From: Psoroptes ovis
Lineage: Eukaryota; Arthropoda; Arachnida; Sarcoptiformes; Psoroptidae
Reading direction: 5' to 3'
Assembly (NCBI GenBank): GCA_002943765.1
Contig: PQWQ01000010.1
Coordinates: forward strand, 746,501-810,500
DNA: 64,000 nucleotides
Shown here one piece after another: positions 1 to 10,139 of the stretch; positions within the stretch are counted from its first letter, which is position 1, and each line of letters opens with the position of its first letter. The notes beneath the pieces are model-generated. The model was not told the origin of the DNA, did not search any database, and saw only the letters and a program-made list of their open reading frames with translations. Made by a program: the position numbers and the translations under genes.

Positions 1-1093
1 AATGGAATAATGCCGAACATGATGCTAAACAATAATATTTTGTTTCCAATTGTAAATCGATCCATTGACAATCATCATATGACAACATTTGTATGATGTC
101 AAAACCTTTTTTTTCATTGAAAAATTTACGATGAAATGGACGATATATTATGTTGGGGAATGATTCGATCAATGTAATCATCATACGATTATTCGATGAC
201 ATTGTGTGTGGAAATATTATTTCGATTGGTGTATATGCTTGACATTTTGAACATAATGATTCAAATGAATAATTATCGACGAATTGTGATACATTCAATA
301 TTGGCATTGATTTTATATCAATAAAAGCTAAGCCAATTTCACCTTTAGCTTTACCGCGTCCTTCAACGATCGACATTATTATTTCCGATTTATAATAACT
401 GAATGTATTCATACCGGTATTTGAAATGCTTGATGTATTCAATGTTTTCGATATGTTATTATTGGAATTACTTTTACTTTTTGTAGCTAAACTTTGATTC
501 AGTTTTGATACGTTCATTCTATTAGAAATATCATTCAATGATGTCCTCATTGATGAAGTGGATGAGCATCGAGACGAAGATGATAATGATGAACGCGTTG
601 AATTATTTTGTATCCAATTTCCATTGTTCAACATTGGTCGTAGTTCTCGAGAATTTTCATTTATGGACTGATATGATATGGAAAATCGATCATTGTCATT
701 ATCATTAAATTGAATATGACCACTGACATTATCATCATCATTAGTAACATTTACATTAACATTATCATTATTATTAGCATGGCTTTTAGCATATCCAGTA
801 TGGCGATTATTATTATGTATAGTACTATTATCAAAATTTTCCAAAACATTTGTTTCTAAAATCAATGATGCTGAATTGATTCTAGTGATTGTAGTCGTAA
901 GCGGTATTTGTTGTATTAATGGATTATTATTATTATTATCATTATTATTATTATTATTTTCATCAAGATAATGATCATGAACAACATTATCCGAAGAATT
1001 ATTACTACTAAATTCAAATCGAGCGGCATCTTGTGCATGACGATTAAATTCTTCAATTAAAATTGATTCATCCATTTCATCAGTAATCTGTTT
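1..1093 (-). CDS. MSH4: MutS homologue 4 (meiotic), N-terminal part, runs off left edge
   Basis: MSH4 pairs with MSH5 as a clamp that stabilises recombination intermediates and promotes meiotic crossovers; it does not repair mismatches. Reading from the right, one open frame continues to base 1. Its first roughly 230 residues (from Met at 1075) are low-complexity, rich in Asn, Ser and Asp. The conserved part then starts with SIVEGRGKAKGEIGLAFID, followed by a SQFVDNYSF block, a PIEIIFP block, RPFHRKFFNEKKG and LETKYYCLA, all matching the MutS II-like region of MSH4 in order. The acceptor at 1094 is CAG in frame. A possible upstream exon at 1162-1219 joins in phase but carries no conserved sequence, so the true start is uncertain (Met 1075 or further upstream). 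The clamp and ATPase domains lie beyond the window. The neighbour at 1953 is on the same strand and unrelated. Confidence 0.85.
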
Positions 1094-1161
1094 CTGAATG
1101 AAAAAAAAACCAATTTGATTAGATTTTTGATTAGAAATTCATGATTGATTAAAATAAATAC

Positions 1162-1219
1162 CTTTCGGGCAAATGGAATTGATCGAACCAAAAACAAAGG
1201 AAGCAGAGAATTCGAAAAA
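1162..1219 (-). CDS. Candidate upstream exon of MSH4
   Basis: A 58-bp segment bounded by a polypyrimidine tract plus CAG acceptor (at 1220-1222) and a GTATTT donor, joining the MSH4 exon in phase across a 68-bp intron. It encodes about 19 hydrophobic residues ending in RSIPFARK. It has no ATG and no recognisable homology, so it could be untranslated leader or chance. Confidence 0.3.
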
Positions 1220-1952
1220 CTGAAAAAAAAACATTCGAATCGAATATAATCGATAGTGTACCTATCGATATCTTTGATTTTTTTTTTGAAAAATATTTTA
1301 TTTTAAATTTGACTAAAAATTCAAAAATTTTACAATTTTTGAATTTACAAATTTTTTTTCATCATAAAATTATTAATATCAAGTAAATAAACATAATTAT
1401 TATTATTTATATACGTAAAAAGATGATTAAGGCAATTATTTAATGGTGTGTGTGTGTGTGTGTGTGTGTGTGGTTTTTGTATCACAAATCTTTGAATTTC
1501 TGCAGTTTTTTTAACAGGTTTTAACCTTGAAAAAGGGTTACTACAAAAAGACCACCAGCTATTTCAACATTTCACGACCCATCACATCGTTTATCCCACA
1601 AATACTAACTAACACTAATATATTAACTAACAACATATAACAAAGGATAAAGATTTTTTTGAGGGGGGAAGAAAAATATTAAGAATTCTATTTTAAAAAA
1701 AATAATAAAGATTAGTAGATAGGATTAAGGTGTTGATAGATTTGTTGTTGTCATTGTTGTCGGTGTAAGTGTGTGTTTGGGTGTTTATGTGTAAGTAAAT
1801 TTTTAAATATTTACAAAAAACAAAATTGAATTATATTAAACAAGATAACAAATATTTAAAGATTCTTAAATCTACATTTTGTATGTAGTGTATTTTGTTT
1901 GAGATTTTCTTATGTTATGTGGATTATCGATCATTTTTAGGGTGATTTTTGG
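1220..1952. other. Intergenic interval between MSH4 and the four-helix gene
   Basis: AT-rich sequence that should hold the MSH4 promoter and the 3' UTR of the gene ending at 1953. A GT microsatellite lies at 1446-1472. I see no coding sequence. Confidence 0.6.
1446..1472. repeat. GT dinucleotide microsatellite
   Basis: About 13 uninterrupted TG units. Confidence 0.95.
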
Positions 1953-3058
1953 TTATTGTTGCTGTTGATCATCACTGCTGTTATTATCATTATTTTGTTT
2001 TTGCTGTTGTTGTTGTTGTTGAGCATTAGCAGATGTTGCTGCTGCTGCGGCTGCTGCCGCAACCGCTGCTGATATCGTTTCAGTTGTTTTTCTTGAATTT
2101 TTTGAATTTATGATGTTTGAACCTTCATTATTTGATTGTTGCTGTTGTTGTTCGTTATTATTGTTATTATCAACTGAGCTATCGACTGATGATGATGGTG
2201 ATAATGTGATCGAAGTATTTGCGGATGATGCTGTAGCCGATGTATCTGATGGTATCTGATTATTGTTGTTGTTGTCTGATGATTGATTTTCCGTGCTTGA
2301 TGCTGCTTGTTGTTGTTGTTGCGGTTGCGGTAACGTTGGTACAATATTTAAGGCATTCAATTTGATAGCATCTTCATATTTTGGTGGTGGACAACTTGCG
2401 GAAAAATATGATGGTGGTGGATCTTTTGGCAGCTCAGTGCCTAAAATTGGATCGACCATAAATATACCACCGGTAGTTTGACCTCGATGATTAGTGCCGG
2501 ATGGTTGATAAACAACCACAGCTGTTAATGGACCATTTGCCGTAGTAGTTCGACGATTTGTTGCATTTGAATTTGTGCCTGCTGCTGCTGCTGCTGTTGC
2601 CGTATTCCATAAATCCAGATTTTGTCTTTGTACAAATATTTGTCTTTCTTTTAACATTTCAGAAAATATTAATGATTGAGCAGCAATTGCTAACAATGTA
2701 AATAATGATAGATTTAAATTCTTATTTTCTTTATTCGTAAATAATAATGATAAAAACATGATCAATGTTAAACTTCCTGTAATCAGCACCGTAATACGAT
2801 GTTCACGTATTGCTCCAACAATAGCAGCCATAAAATTTGAACCTAAATTTGAATAAATTAATGATGAAATTAGTTACATGAAACTTGATCATATTAAAAC
2901 CAATTCATACCAATTAACAAAATGAATAAAACAATAGTTGGATCGAAAAAATGTGGAAATTGTAGCAGTAATGATATTAAACGTATCAATACTAAACAAT
3001 TTAATAATATTAATGACATACGAACAAAACGATAACCGAATGTATCTTCTATGGCCAT
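1953..3058 (-). CDS. Four-helix membrane protein with two PPxY motifs, family not recognised
   Basis: Two exons, 2911-3058 and 1953-2842, join with GT-AG borders and phase 1 into a 345-residue protein starting MAIEDTFGYRF. Four hydrophobic segments are visible at roughly residues 11-33, 40-61, 66-85 and 92-112, separated by very short loops, and there is no signal peptide. After a short linker come PPPSY (about residue 191) and PPPKYEDAIK (about residue 201). PPxY motifs bind WW domains, typically of Nedd4-family ubiquitin ligases, so a role as a membrane adaptor or trafficking substrate is plausible. The C-terminal 130 residues are Gln, Asn, Ser and Ala runs ending in QQQQ. The layout resembles LAPTM-like lysosomal four-pass proteins, but I see no diagnostic residue and do not assign it. 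Confidence 0.7.
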
Positions 3059-3392
3059 TTCGCTGAGGGTTTATTTATCTATTTTTCTTTTTTTCGTAGA
3101 AAACAATCAAATCTTCAATCAAAAACTATCAAATCTTTGAAAAAACAAATGTCGTGGAATCAATTGCCGTATGTTGCTTCGATTAGATGAAAATATTGCT
3201 TTCAGTACACTTAAATCAATCAATCAAATAATCGTTATGATACTAATAATGATGATTTATATTTCAAACGATACAAATCTGACGCGGAAGGTTGACATAT
3301 ACACACATACACACACACGTACAATTGATAGATACATTAAATAATAACAAAAATGAAAATCTCTAAAACAATATTAAAAAGCTCATATTAAT

Positions 3393-3422
3393 ACAATAAT
3401 AATAATAATAATAATAATAATA
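3393..3422. repeat. AAT trinucleotide microsatellite
   Basis: About ten AAT units in a row. Confidence 0.9.
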
Positions 3423-5106
3423 TTACTATGACTACGAGCGAATGACGTAATAATGAAATATTGAATCGAGCATTATTATTATTTGTAATGGTGAGTTGTC
3501 CCATACGAACAGAAACAAACAGAAAAACATAAATTAATAATTTCTTTCTTATTAATTATGATTAAATTGAAAAAGTTGAAATTTCATTGATGATAGAAAG
3601 TTATTCAAAGAAAATCAAAAAACAAAATCAATGACAAAATTAAGAAATTACAAAAATATGAGCCAATTTGATGATGAATCTATCTGTGTATTCAGTGATT
3701 ACATTAACATCAACGAATGATTGAACCAATTGAATATTTTGACGTGAAAATACACGGTAACAAGTTTCACATGAGAATTAAAGGTTGATAATCAAAGATG
3801 AAATTGGAAAACAAAAAACAAATCAAAGAAACTATAATGTGTTCACCAGAGCACACACAAACATGTACTTTAATTAATTGATTAATCGATTAACTCATTA
3901 TTATTATATTTCAATCAATCACACACACTCAAACATATATAAACACATAGAACAAATCAAACAAACAAACAAACAAACAAACAAACACATTTCTCATTAT
4001 TCATTGATTGAAATCAAATTGAATGAAATTGATTATTATTTGAAAAAATTAAAAATAGCTTTTGATTTCGTATAACTATAGTCTTGTTTGAGAAGAAGAA
4101 CGATGTGATTTCAATTCAATTCAATTGATTTTAATTCAAATGATTCGAAGATTGATTGATTGATTGTTTTTTTTTTGACTTTTTCTCATTTGATTAGTGA
4201 TCAATAATGATAATAATCAACAAATCAAATACACATAAACATAGATGAAACAATAACAATTGAAAATTTTACATTTTAATTACATGTTTTTGAATATTTT
4301 TGTTGTTGTTGTTTCAAATTTCAAATTTCAATTTTCAAATTCATTCAATTATCATTGATACTTTTAGAGGTTCAAATCTGCTCAAATTTGAAGACAATAA
4401 GCTTAATAATACCAATAATGTTAATGATAATGAAATCTTTACAAAATACCTTTGATATATTATATTACATTAGATTCTAAATATTCACTCATTATTATTT
4501 CATTAAATTCAGTCATTTCGAAATTTAAAAAAAAAAAAATAGGATTGAAATTGAAAATCGAAAAGTCACAATTATTACAATTATTATTATTGTTTATTTA
4601 CATCAATGTATACATGAAAATGTACATGAAAATATACTTTCTGTTGGCTGTTTGGTTTGATGGTGGTTGGTTGCTGTGTTTGTTTACAAATTCAAATCAT
4701 CAAAACATCGAATCATTATTAAATTTAAATTTTACTCAAATTTGAAATTTTTACTCATTTTCTAATTATAATAAATAGTAATTATTATTATCAACTGTTG
4801 TTGTTGACGATGTTGATGATGATAATAACAATAACGTTTTGTTGCTATTTTTTCCAACATTAATTTGCGTCGAATTAAATACATACAACAATAATATTCA
4901 ATGTGTATGTATGTATTGAATTTTAAATTTAATTTTTTGATTTTGTTGTTGTTGCTGTTTATTGGCGTTTTCTATTTGTTTCTTTTTTTGTGATTTTTAT
5001 ATTTTTATAAAAAACATTTACACAATTGCATTCATGTCTCTCTCTATCTCGTCATAAAAACATATATTTTGCATATGTTTGCGCAGATTGCGTGACTCAT
5101 ATGCAT

Positions 5107-5186
5107 TTGGTTGTCCCATAAGTTTTTGCCGTTTTTTGAATGAAAAAAATCTATAAAAAACGGCAAAAACTTATGGGACAACCTAA
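5107..5186. mobile_element. Mariner-type MITE, subfamily C
   Basis: An 80-bp foldback element beginning TTGGTTGTCCCATAAG and ending CTTATGGGACAACCTAA, with the CCGTTTTTT inner stem typical of subfamily C. A TA follows the right end; the left TA is mutated to AT. Confidence 0.85.
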
Positions 5187-5263
5187 TAATATATACACCA
5201 AGCAAAAAACAGAAAAACATAAACAAAGCAAAGTTTCAAGATCACACTGCTATGGCGAGAGGC

Positions 5264-5273
5264 AGCGCCATCT
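5264..5273. promoter_or_regulatory. AGCGCCATCT motif
   Basis: A GC-rich 10-mer in AT-rich surroundings. Its GCCATCT core recurs near several gene starts in this window and resembles the fly CTCF or YY1/Pho core. Function is inferred only. Confidence 0.25.
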
Positions 5274-5552
5274 CGTGTTACTGAAAAAAATGTGAAGATT
5301 TAATTTATTAATTTTCTATTTTTTTTTTGAATTTTGTAAATAATAATAATAATAATCAATCAATCAATCATTGACGATAATAATAATTAAATTTATAAAA
5401 TCAATTATTTTGTCGTTGTATTTTTGTATTCCAAATGTTAAACAGCTGTTTGTTTGTCTGTTTGATACCACCAATCAATATTCACCAATTTCAATTTCAT
5501 AAACCCATATGTGTATTGTGATAATATAAAAATGAAAAAAATTATAAAAAAT

Positions 5553-7221
5553 TCATAGAAAATAATCGGCTTGCGGTTTTTTCGATGGTACACCTCTTGT
5601 TTCCTGTCGGGGAGAGATGGAAAAAAATGGGTTATAGATTGTGAAATTCACTTGGAATAATAAATTTACTTGTGGTGCAGCTTCGAATATAGTGAAACCA
5701 CGATGAAGATTTTCATCCAATTCTAAAATGGCTGCAACATTACCACAACGATAACAATAATTTGGTGCCGACCAAACAGTCAATACAGATTCACCAAAAT
5801 GCCATTTGTAGCCTTCCATCACTAATTGATGTGCACGACAAATCATTTCTAAATGATTTGCAGTGTTAAATTGTTGTACAACATCCGAACCGAATAAGAA
5901 ACCGGCACCACGTGGTGACATGCCCCAACCGGTCGTCTCTTCAGGATCTGACCATAATAAATCACACATTGGACCATCATGTGGAACTTCTTGTTTTCGA
6001 TCGATTATACGTATTTCGTCTAATGTTTGAATCGATGGTGATAGACCGCCATGCACACAGAATATCTATTCGAAAAACAAATCAATATTAGCCAAAAACC
6101 TCTTAAATTTATTTTGAAAAACTTACTCGGCCATCAATAATCGCAGATAATGATAAATAATCAAATATTTCCGTACAATAACGCCATACAGTCGATGTAC
6201 CATATTTACGTAAACATTCATCATAAAATCCATATACTTGAGTTATTTGTCTTGATTCATGATTTCCACGTATCAATGTTATCCTATCTGGATATCTTAC
6301 TTTCAATGCTAATAATAATAAAAATGTTTCGACCGAATAGAAACCTCTATCAACAAAATCTCCCATAAAAAGATAATTGGTTGTCGGAACATCACCACCA
6401 ACTTTGAATAATTCTTTGAGATCATAAAACTGACCATGTATATCACCACAAACCTGTACATATTCGAAAAAAATAGCCATTAATATGAATAAGTACTGGA
6501 AATCGACTAAAACTTACAGTAACTGGCGCATCAACACGTTGTACATTCGATTCTTCAATCAATATTTCACGTGCTTTTGTACACAAACTTTTCACTTCAC
6601 TTTCACTGATTATTTCACAATTTCTAAGCTGTTCAATTTGTTTATCAAGATCAGAATTTGTACAACCAGTAACAATTGGATCGATCGTAAATATTGATGG
6701 CGTTGTTGTTGTAGTTGTCAATGGTTTTGTCGGTGTTGATGATGATAATGATGACGATGTCGATGATATTGTAGTCGGTGATGATGATAATGACGATGAT
6801 GATGATGAGGAGGAAGATAATGATAATGATGAACTTGTAGTGATTGTAGAATCATTCGTAGATAATGTCGACGATGATGATGATGATGTTGTTTTATTAT
6901 TTTGTAATTTATTAAAAAATAAATTGTTTATAAATGGAATATCAACTTCTGCATCTGTTTTTTTTTTTTGGCGAGAAAACTTGTTAAGAATATAAAATAA
7001 CAACGAAATAAAGAGTGTTTACCTGAAGAAATGTCATTATTATCATGATCATTATTGTTGTCATTATTATTATTGTTACCATTATTAGAAGTTGCAGTTG
7101 CAGTCGGTGTTGTTGTTGTGGCTGTCGTTGTTGCAGTTACAGTTGTTGCACAATCATTCAATTCATCACATTCATTGGACATTTCTTCTTCGTTTTTAAT
7201 CATTAATTCGATCGATTTCAT
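5553..7221 (-). CDS. PPP4C: Protein phosphatase 4 catalytic subunit with long N-terminal extension
   Basis: PP4C is a metal-dependent Ser/Thr phosphatase acting with regulatory subunits at centrosomes, in the DNA damage response and in splicing-factor control. Five exons (7023-7221, 6518-6954, 6127-6453, 5670-6065, 5553-5603) with GT-AG borders give 469 residues. The PPP signature blocks are all present: GDIHGQ, GDFVDRG, RGNHESR, the HGG loop and the SAPNYCYR segment. The C-terminus is RGVPSKKPQADYFL; the DYFL end with RGxPSKKP separates PP4 from PP2A and PP6. The N-terminal homology starts at SDLDKQIEQL, residue 167, whereas family members begin about four residues earlier. The preceding 166 residues are Ser/Thr/Asn-rich. 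They span an exon junction and stay in frame without a stop, but Met usage there is unproven. The last intron (66 bp) is stop-free and a multiple of three. Confidence 0.93.
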
Positions 7222-7574
7222 TTATTCGCAATTTATGGCTTTGTTTTTGGTCAATCAAATAATCGTTAGAAATCGATGAAATTATAATTCGGATGATGGG
7301 CTTGAATATGAATGAAAATTGTTGTAAAACAGGTCGTAAAGTAAAAAATATCAAAAATTTAAGGCAAAAAAGAATAAAATATCAAAAAATTGAGGGGAAA
7401 ATTGAAAAAAATTTAAATAAAATTTGGATTTGCTAAGATATAATGTTTACACAACAATGTTTTTTATGAAAATAATTGATGAAACCAAAATAAAATGAAA
7501 AAAAAAACTCAAAAACAAAAAAAAATTTAGCGTATTGTATCTATTCAAACTGGACGTATGCATGCGACACTAAT

Positions 7575-7583
7575 GCCATCTAT
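7575..7583 (+). promoter_or_regulatory. GCCATCTAT motif upstream of PP4
   Basis: It sits about 350 bp upstream of the PP4 start codon. The same 9-mer occurs 112 bp upstream of the xylosyltransferase start and upstream of the FN3-ZP gene. Confidence 0.3.
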
Positions 7584-7698
7584 TGTTCAGGGAAAATAAA
7601 AACAAGTTGTAATTTGAAAAATTTGAATAATTGTAGATCAGTATGATTTTTGCGCGAAATGAAAATGATTTATTTTTTTCTTAAACGAATGTAAATTG

Positions 7699-7724
7699 AT
7701 AAATTATTTCGAAATACAATATTT
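7699..7724. repeat. 26-bp direct repeat, copy 1 (3' of Gag ORF)
   Basis: Identical to 8841-8866 and in the same orientation, bracketing the Gag-like ORF. It may be a residue of the element's terminal repeats or an insertion duplication. Confidence 0.85.
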
Positions 7725-7754
7725 GATTGGATTTGGATCAGATGAGCTAGGAAC

Positions 7755-8768
7755 TTATCGCGCGTTCCAAGCGCATGGTGGCCGGCATTTTCTAGCTTGA
7801 TCACCTGAAACGTGGTGAAAGTAGCATAGCGGATTGCCTTTACGATATGTGCTTCGGCGGTAATTGATGTCATCGGAAGCAGATGTTCGGTTTGCTGGTG
7901 AAGGTGATGGCTGTTGTCGTCGTTGCACTGGCTGCTCGTTGTAACGACGAAGTGATAGATCCGGGACATTGCCGGCTGATGTTGGCGGTGACACTTGTGT
8001 GGCTACACTGATGCTAGGCACTCGTTCTTCTCGTCTGTTGCTTGGCATAGTCCACATCGTATCGGCTAAATTTAACAAATGATTGACATCGGCGTCAATG
8101 AACGGTATTAATGACCATCGTATTTCTTTGGGTAATTTCGACAAAAATTCAAATATCAATATTTTTTGATCGATACCAAAGCCTGTCGCTTTCAATTTCA
8201 TAAGGCTATAAAGTTCAGATGGTGATCGATTGCCTTGTTCAATTCGATTTAGTTCGTAGAAGTGACGCAAGGCAGGGACTTTGGCGTCCGTGATTATTTT
8301 TTCTTTGATTTGATTCAATCGACCAGTTTCATATCCATGTTGTGATATGATATCCGAGCATAATACGATGTATCTTGATGGCAACAAGCTCAGTATTATG
8401 CGATATTTGGCGTGTTCATCCGAATCAAAGAGGATGGCATCCATTGCGTCAAACCATACCTTTGGATGATCAGCTATGAACGAAATGTAACGTTCAGGTG
8501 TAAACATTATTGGCAATGCGGCTGGTATGGTTTGCGGTTGTGCTGCCGTATCCATTTGAATCGGCGTCGACAATGTTGTTGTCGTATCTTTATGCTTTAT
8601 GGATAAAGCTGGCAATGCTGGCGCCACTGAGACAATCGGCAATGTCTTCGGAATGATCGGTGGCTGTCGTATTGCCGTCGAGATCGATGATGCGGCTGTC
8701 GTTGAAGTTTGTGTTGATGATGTTCGATCGGTCGAACGTTTACACGTTTTTGAAGGACAGTTCGGCAT
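7755..8768 (-). CDS. Orphan retrotransposon Gag-like protein
   Basis: An uninterrupted 337-residue ORF with no intron. After a Ser/Thr-rich N-terminus (about 90 residues) comes the Gag-like fold typical of arthropod Ty3-type elements: PERYISFIADHPKVWFDAM, then an SLLPSRY segment, a FLSKLPKEIRW helix and an LLNLADTMW helix. It ends with LCYFHHVSGDQARKCRPPC, the Cys/His tail motif that in such elements precedes the protease; here a stop follows three residues later and no protease, reverse transcriptase or integrase is present. GC is visibly higher than in all neighbours, consistent with foreign origin. A 26-bp direct repeat flanks it and a TATAAAAG lies 166 bp upstream. It is either a young non-autonomous copy or a Gag under selection (as happened for Arc); the sequence alone cannot decide. 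Confidence 0.75.
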   Translation of the reverse strand: MPNCPSKTCKRSTDRTSSTQTSTTAASSISTAIRQPPIIPKTLPIVSVAPALPALSIKHKDTTTTLSTPIQMDTAAQPQTIPAALPIMFTPERYISFIADHPKVWFDAMDAILFDSDEHAKYRIILSLLPSRYIVLCSDIISQHGYETGRLNQIKEKIITDAKVPALRHFYELNRIEQGNRSPSELYSLMKLKATGFGIDQKILIFEFLSKLPKEIRWSLIPFIDADVNHLLNLADTMWTMPSNRREERVPSISVATQVSPPTSAGNVPDLSLRRYNEQPVQRRQQPSPSPANRTSASDDINYRRSTYRKGNPLCYFHHVSGDQARKCRPPCAWNAR

Positions 8769-8840
8769 TTTGACCCCAAAAAAAATCGGTCAATGTATAT
8801 AAAACTAATATAATTTCGGTTGGAAAATAATTTATTATTC

Positions 8841-8866
8841 ATAAATTATTTCGAAATACAATATTT
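8841..8866. repeat. 26-bp direct repeat, copy 2 (5' of Gag ORF)
   Basis: Perfect match to 7699-7724; sequence outside the 26 bp does not match. Confidence 0.85.
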
Positions 8867-8933
8867 AAACATTTAAATTATCATCTCAATAATCGCAAAT
8901 GACAATGTTTATGTTGGACAAGCATTCAGCATG

Positions 8934-8941
8934 CTTTTATA
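8934..8941 (-). promoter_or_regulatory. TATA box upstream of the Gag-like ORF
   Basis: TATAAAAG on the minus strand, in a GC-richer block 166 bp upstream of the Gag start codon. Confidence 0.4.
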
Positions 8942-9214
8942 TATGCTTGTTTTGTGTTGAAGGATGGAGATGACCGTGAGACTATAGTTGTCCGTTTCCT
9001 TTGAGTCAGCATGCTTTCGGAAATGTTGCACTTGTCAGCCGTCTGGTGGCGTTACTATAAATTTAATTTTTTTTTTTTTTTTGAAAATCATTGATTTATA
9101 GGTTGGAAAGATTAAAGCTTTTCGGGGATAAATTTATACAATCGAATACGGATTTGAAATTGTTGATTGGAAATAATATTCAAATAAATAAATAAATGAA
9201 TAAATCAATAGATT

Positions 9215-10139
9215 CTATGTGATTTCAAGGCCTAATGGTCGTTGCTGTTCATCATCATTTTCATGTCCATTTTTATCCGATTTTTCTTTGAATTTTGAAC
9301 CATTTTTATCCTTAAAGCCTTTGATTTCACATTCTTCATCATAATCTTCATTGTTTTCTTCATTATTTTCAATGATTTCTGATTCATGTTCGGCTTCAAT
9401 CATGCCTATTAAGAAAATATTAAGGAAATCAATCAAAAATCTCAATTGACAATTGGACAAATATTTACCATAAACAATACGTAATATATTCCATATACGT
9501 AACACAATTATTGCACTGGTATAATGAAGATATTTATGATGCATAAATATCATTGATAATATCCATGATATACCGATAATGATCAAATCGAATATATCAT
9601 GGCTTGATTTGAAAAATTGTTTACCGAATAGAAAGATTTTTGTCAAAATTTCAATCACGAATATTGTTTGTAGAATTAGACTACCGATTTGTAACCATTC
9701 TTTTATCATATGCCATTCCACTGATTGATTTTGTGTATGATGTTGATGATCGGTTCGATTATCACTTGAAACAAATAAAATTGCACCATTCAAATAATAA
9801 TCGATGGTCATTTCACAGCTAACCAATATCCATTCGATAATTATTAATAAAAGCAAGAATTTCTATTCGAATTTTCAAAGAAAAAAAGATATAAAATTAT
9901 TAATCAAAATCAAGTTTTAAATATAAAACATACAATTCAATCAATCAATATAAAATTACATGAAATCTTTGTGATTTTAAATATTTTCGCCATCGTTTAC
10001 GATGACAAACGGGTCGTAAACGATAAGGTTCAGTGTTCTCGCTGGCAGCAGCAGCAGCAGCAGCTGCTGAATTCGCTATAAGTTTTCCATTTTGTTTCAT
10101 ATGATTAAGTTCAATACATTTATCTGGCAGTTTTCCCAT
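9215..10139 (-). CDS. HVCN1: Hv1-type voltage-gated proton channel
   Basis: Hv1 is a voltage sensor without a separate pore that extrudes protons across the plasma membrane. Three exons (9960-10139, 9469-9862, 9215-9405) join in phase into 254 residues with four membrane segments. By eye alignment with Hv1, the charge-transfer Phe (F128), the S2 Glu and Lys (E131, K135) and the S3 Asp (D152) are kept. The S4 reads RIWNILR (R182, N185, R188), where Hv1 normally has RxWRxxR, so the middle Arg is Asn. The selectivity Asp of S1 is Glu (E70), with E77 and D81 conserved after it. The C-terminus is a short acidic, Lys/Asn-rich tail without an obvious leucine heptad, unlike the dimerising coiled coil of vertebrate Hv1. 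An Ala run lies in the cytoplasmic N-terminus. A voltage-sensing phosphatase is excluded because no phosphatase domain follows. Confidence 0.85.

Larger units (their letters stand above)
3059..5552. other. Intergenic interval, about 2.5 kb
   Basis: This lies upstream of the four-helix gene and downstream of PP4. It contains an AAT microsatellite (3393-3422), a CAAA run (3958-3986), one hairpin MITE (5107-5186) and an AGCGCCATCT motif (5264-5273). Short open frames at 3878-4075 and 4452-4745 are AT-rich, have no recognisable motif and look like chance. Confidence 0.6.
7222..7754. other. Interval between PP4 and the Gag-like ORF
   Basis: This should contain the PP4 promoter. A GCCATCTAT motif is at 7575-7583 and one copy of a 26-bp direct repeat at 7699-7724. 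No coding sequence is recognised. Confidence 0.5.
8769..9214. other. Putative 5' LTR-like leader of the Gag element, then spacer
   Basis: The segment 8880-9060 is less AT-rich than its surroundings, has GCATGCT twice, and on the minus strand carries TATAAAAG (8934-8941). On that strand it could be a promoter or LTR remnant. No matching second LTR is visible beyond the 26-bp repeat. A poly-T tract lies near 9066-9082. Confidence 0.4.

Noticed and set aside
5553..7221. Assigning the phosphatase to PP2A or PP6
   Set aside because: The RGVPSKKPQADYFL end and SDLDKQIEQLRNCE start match PP4 and not the other two.
7755..8768. Complete LTR retrotransposon
   Set aside because: No protease, reverse transcriptase or integrase and no paired LTRs beyond a 26-bp repeat.
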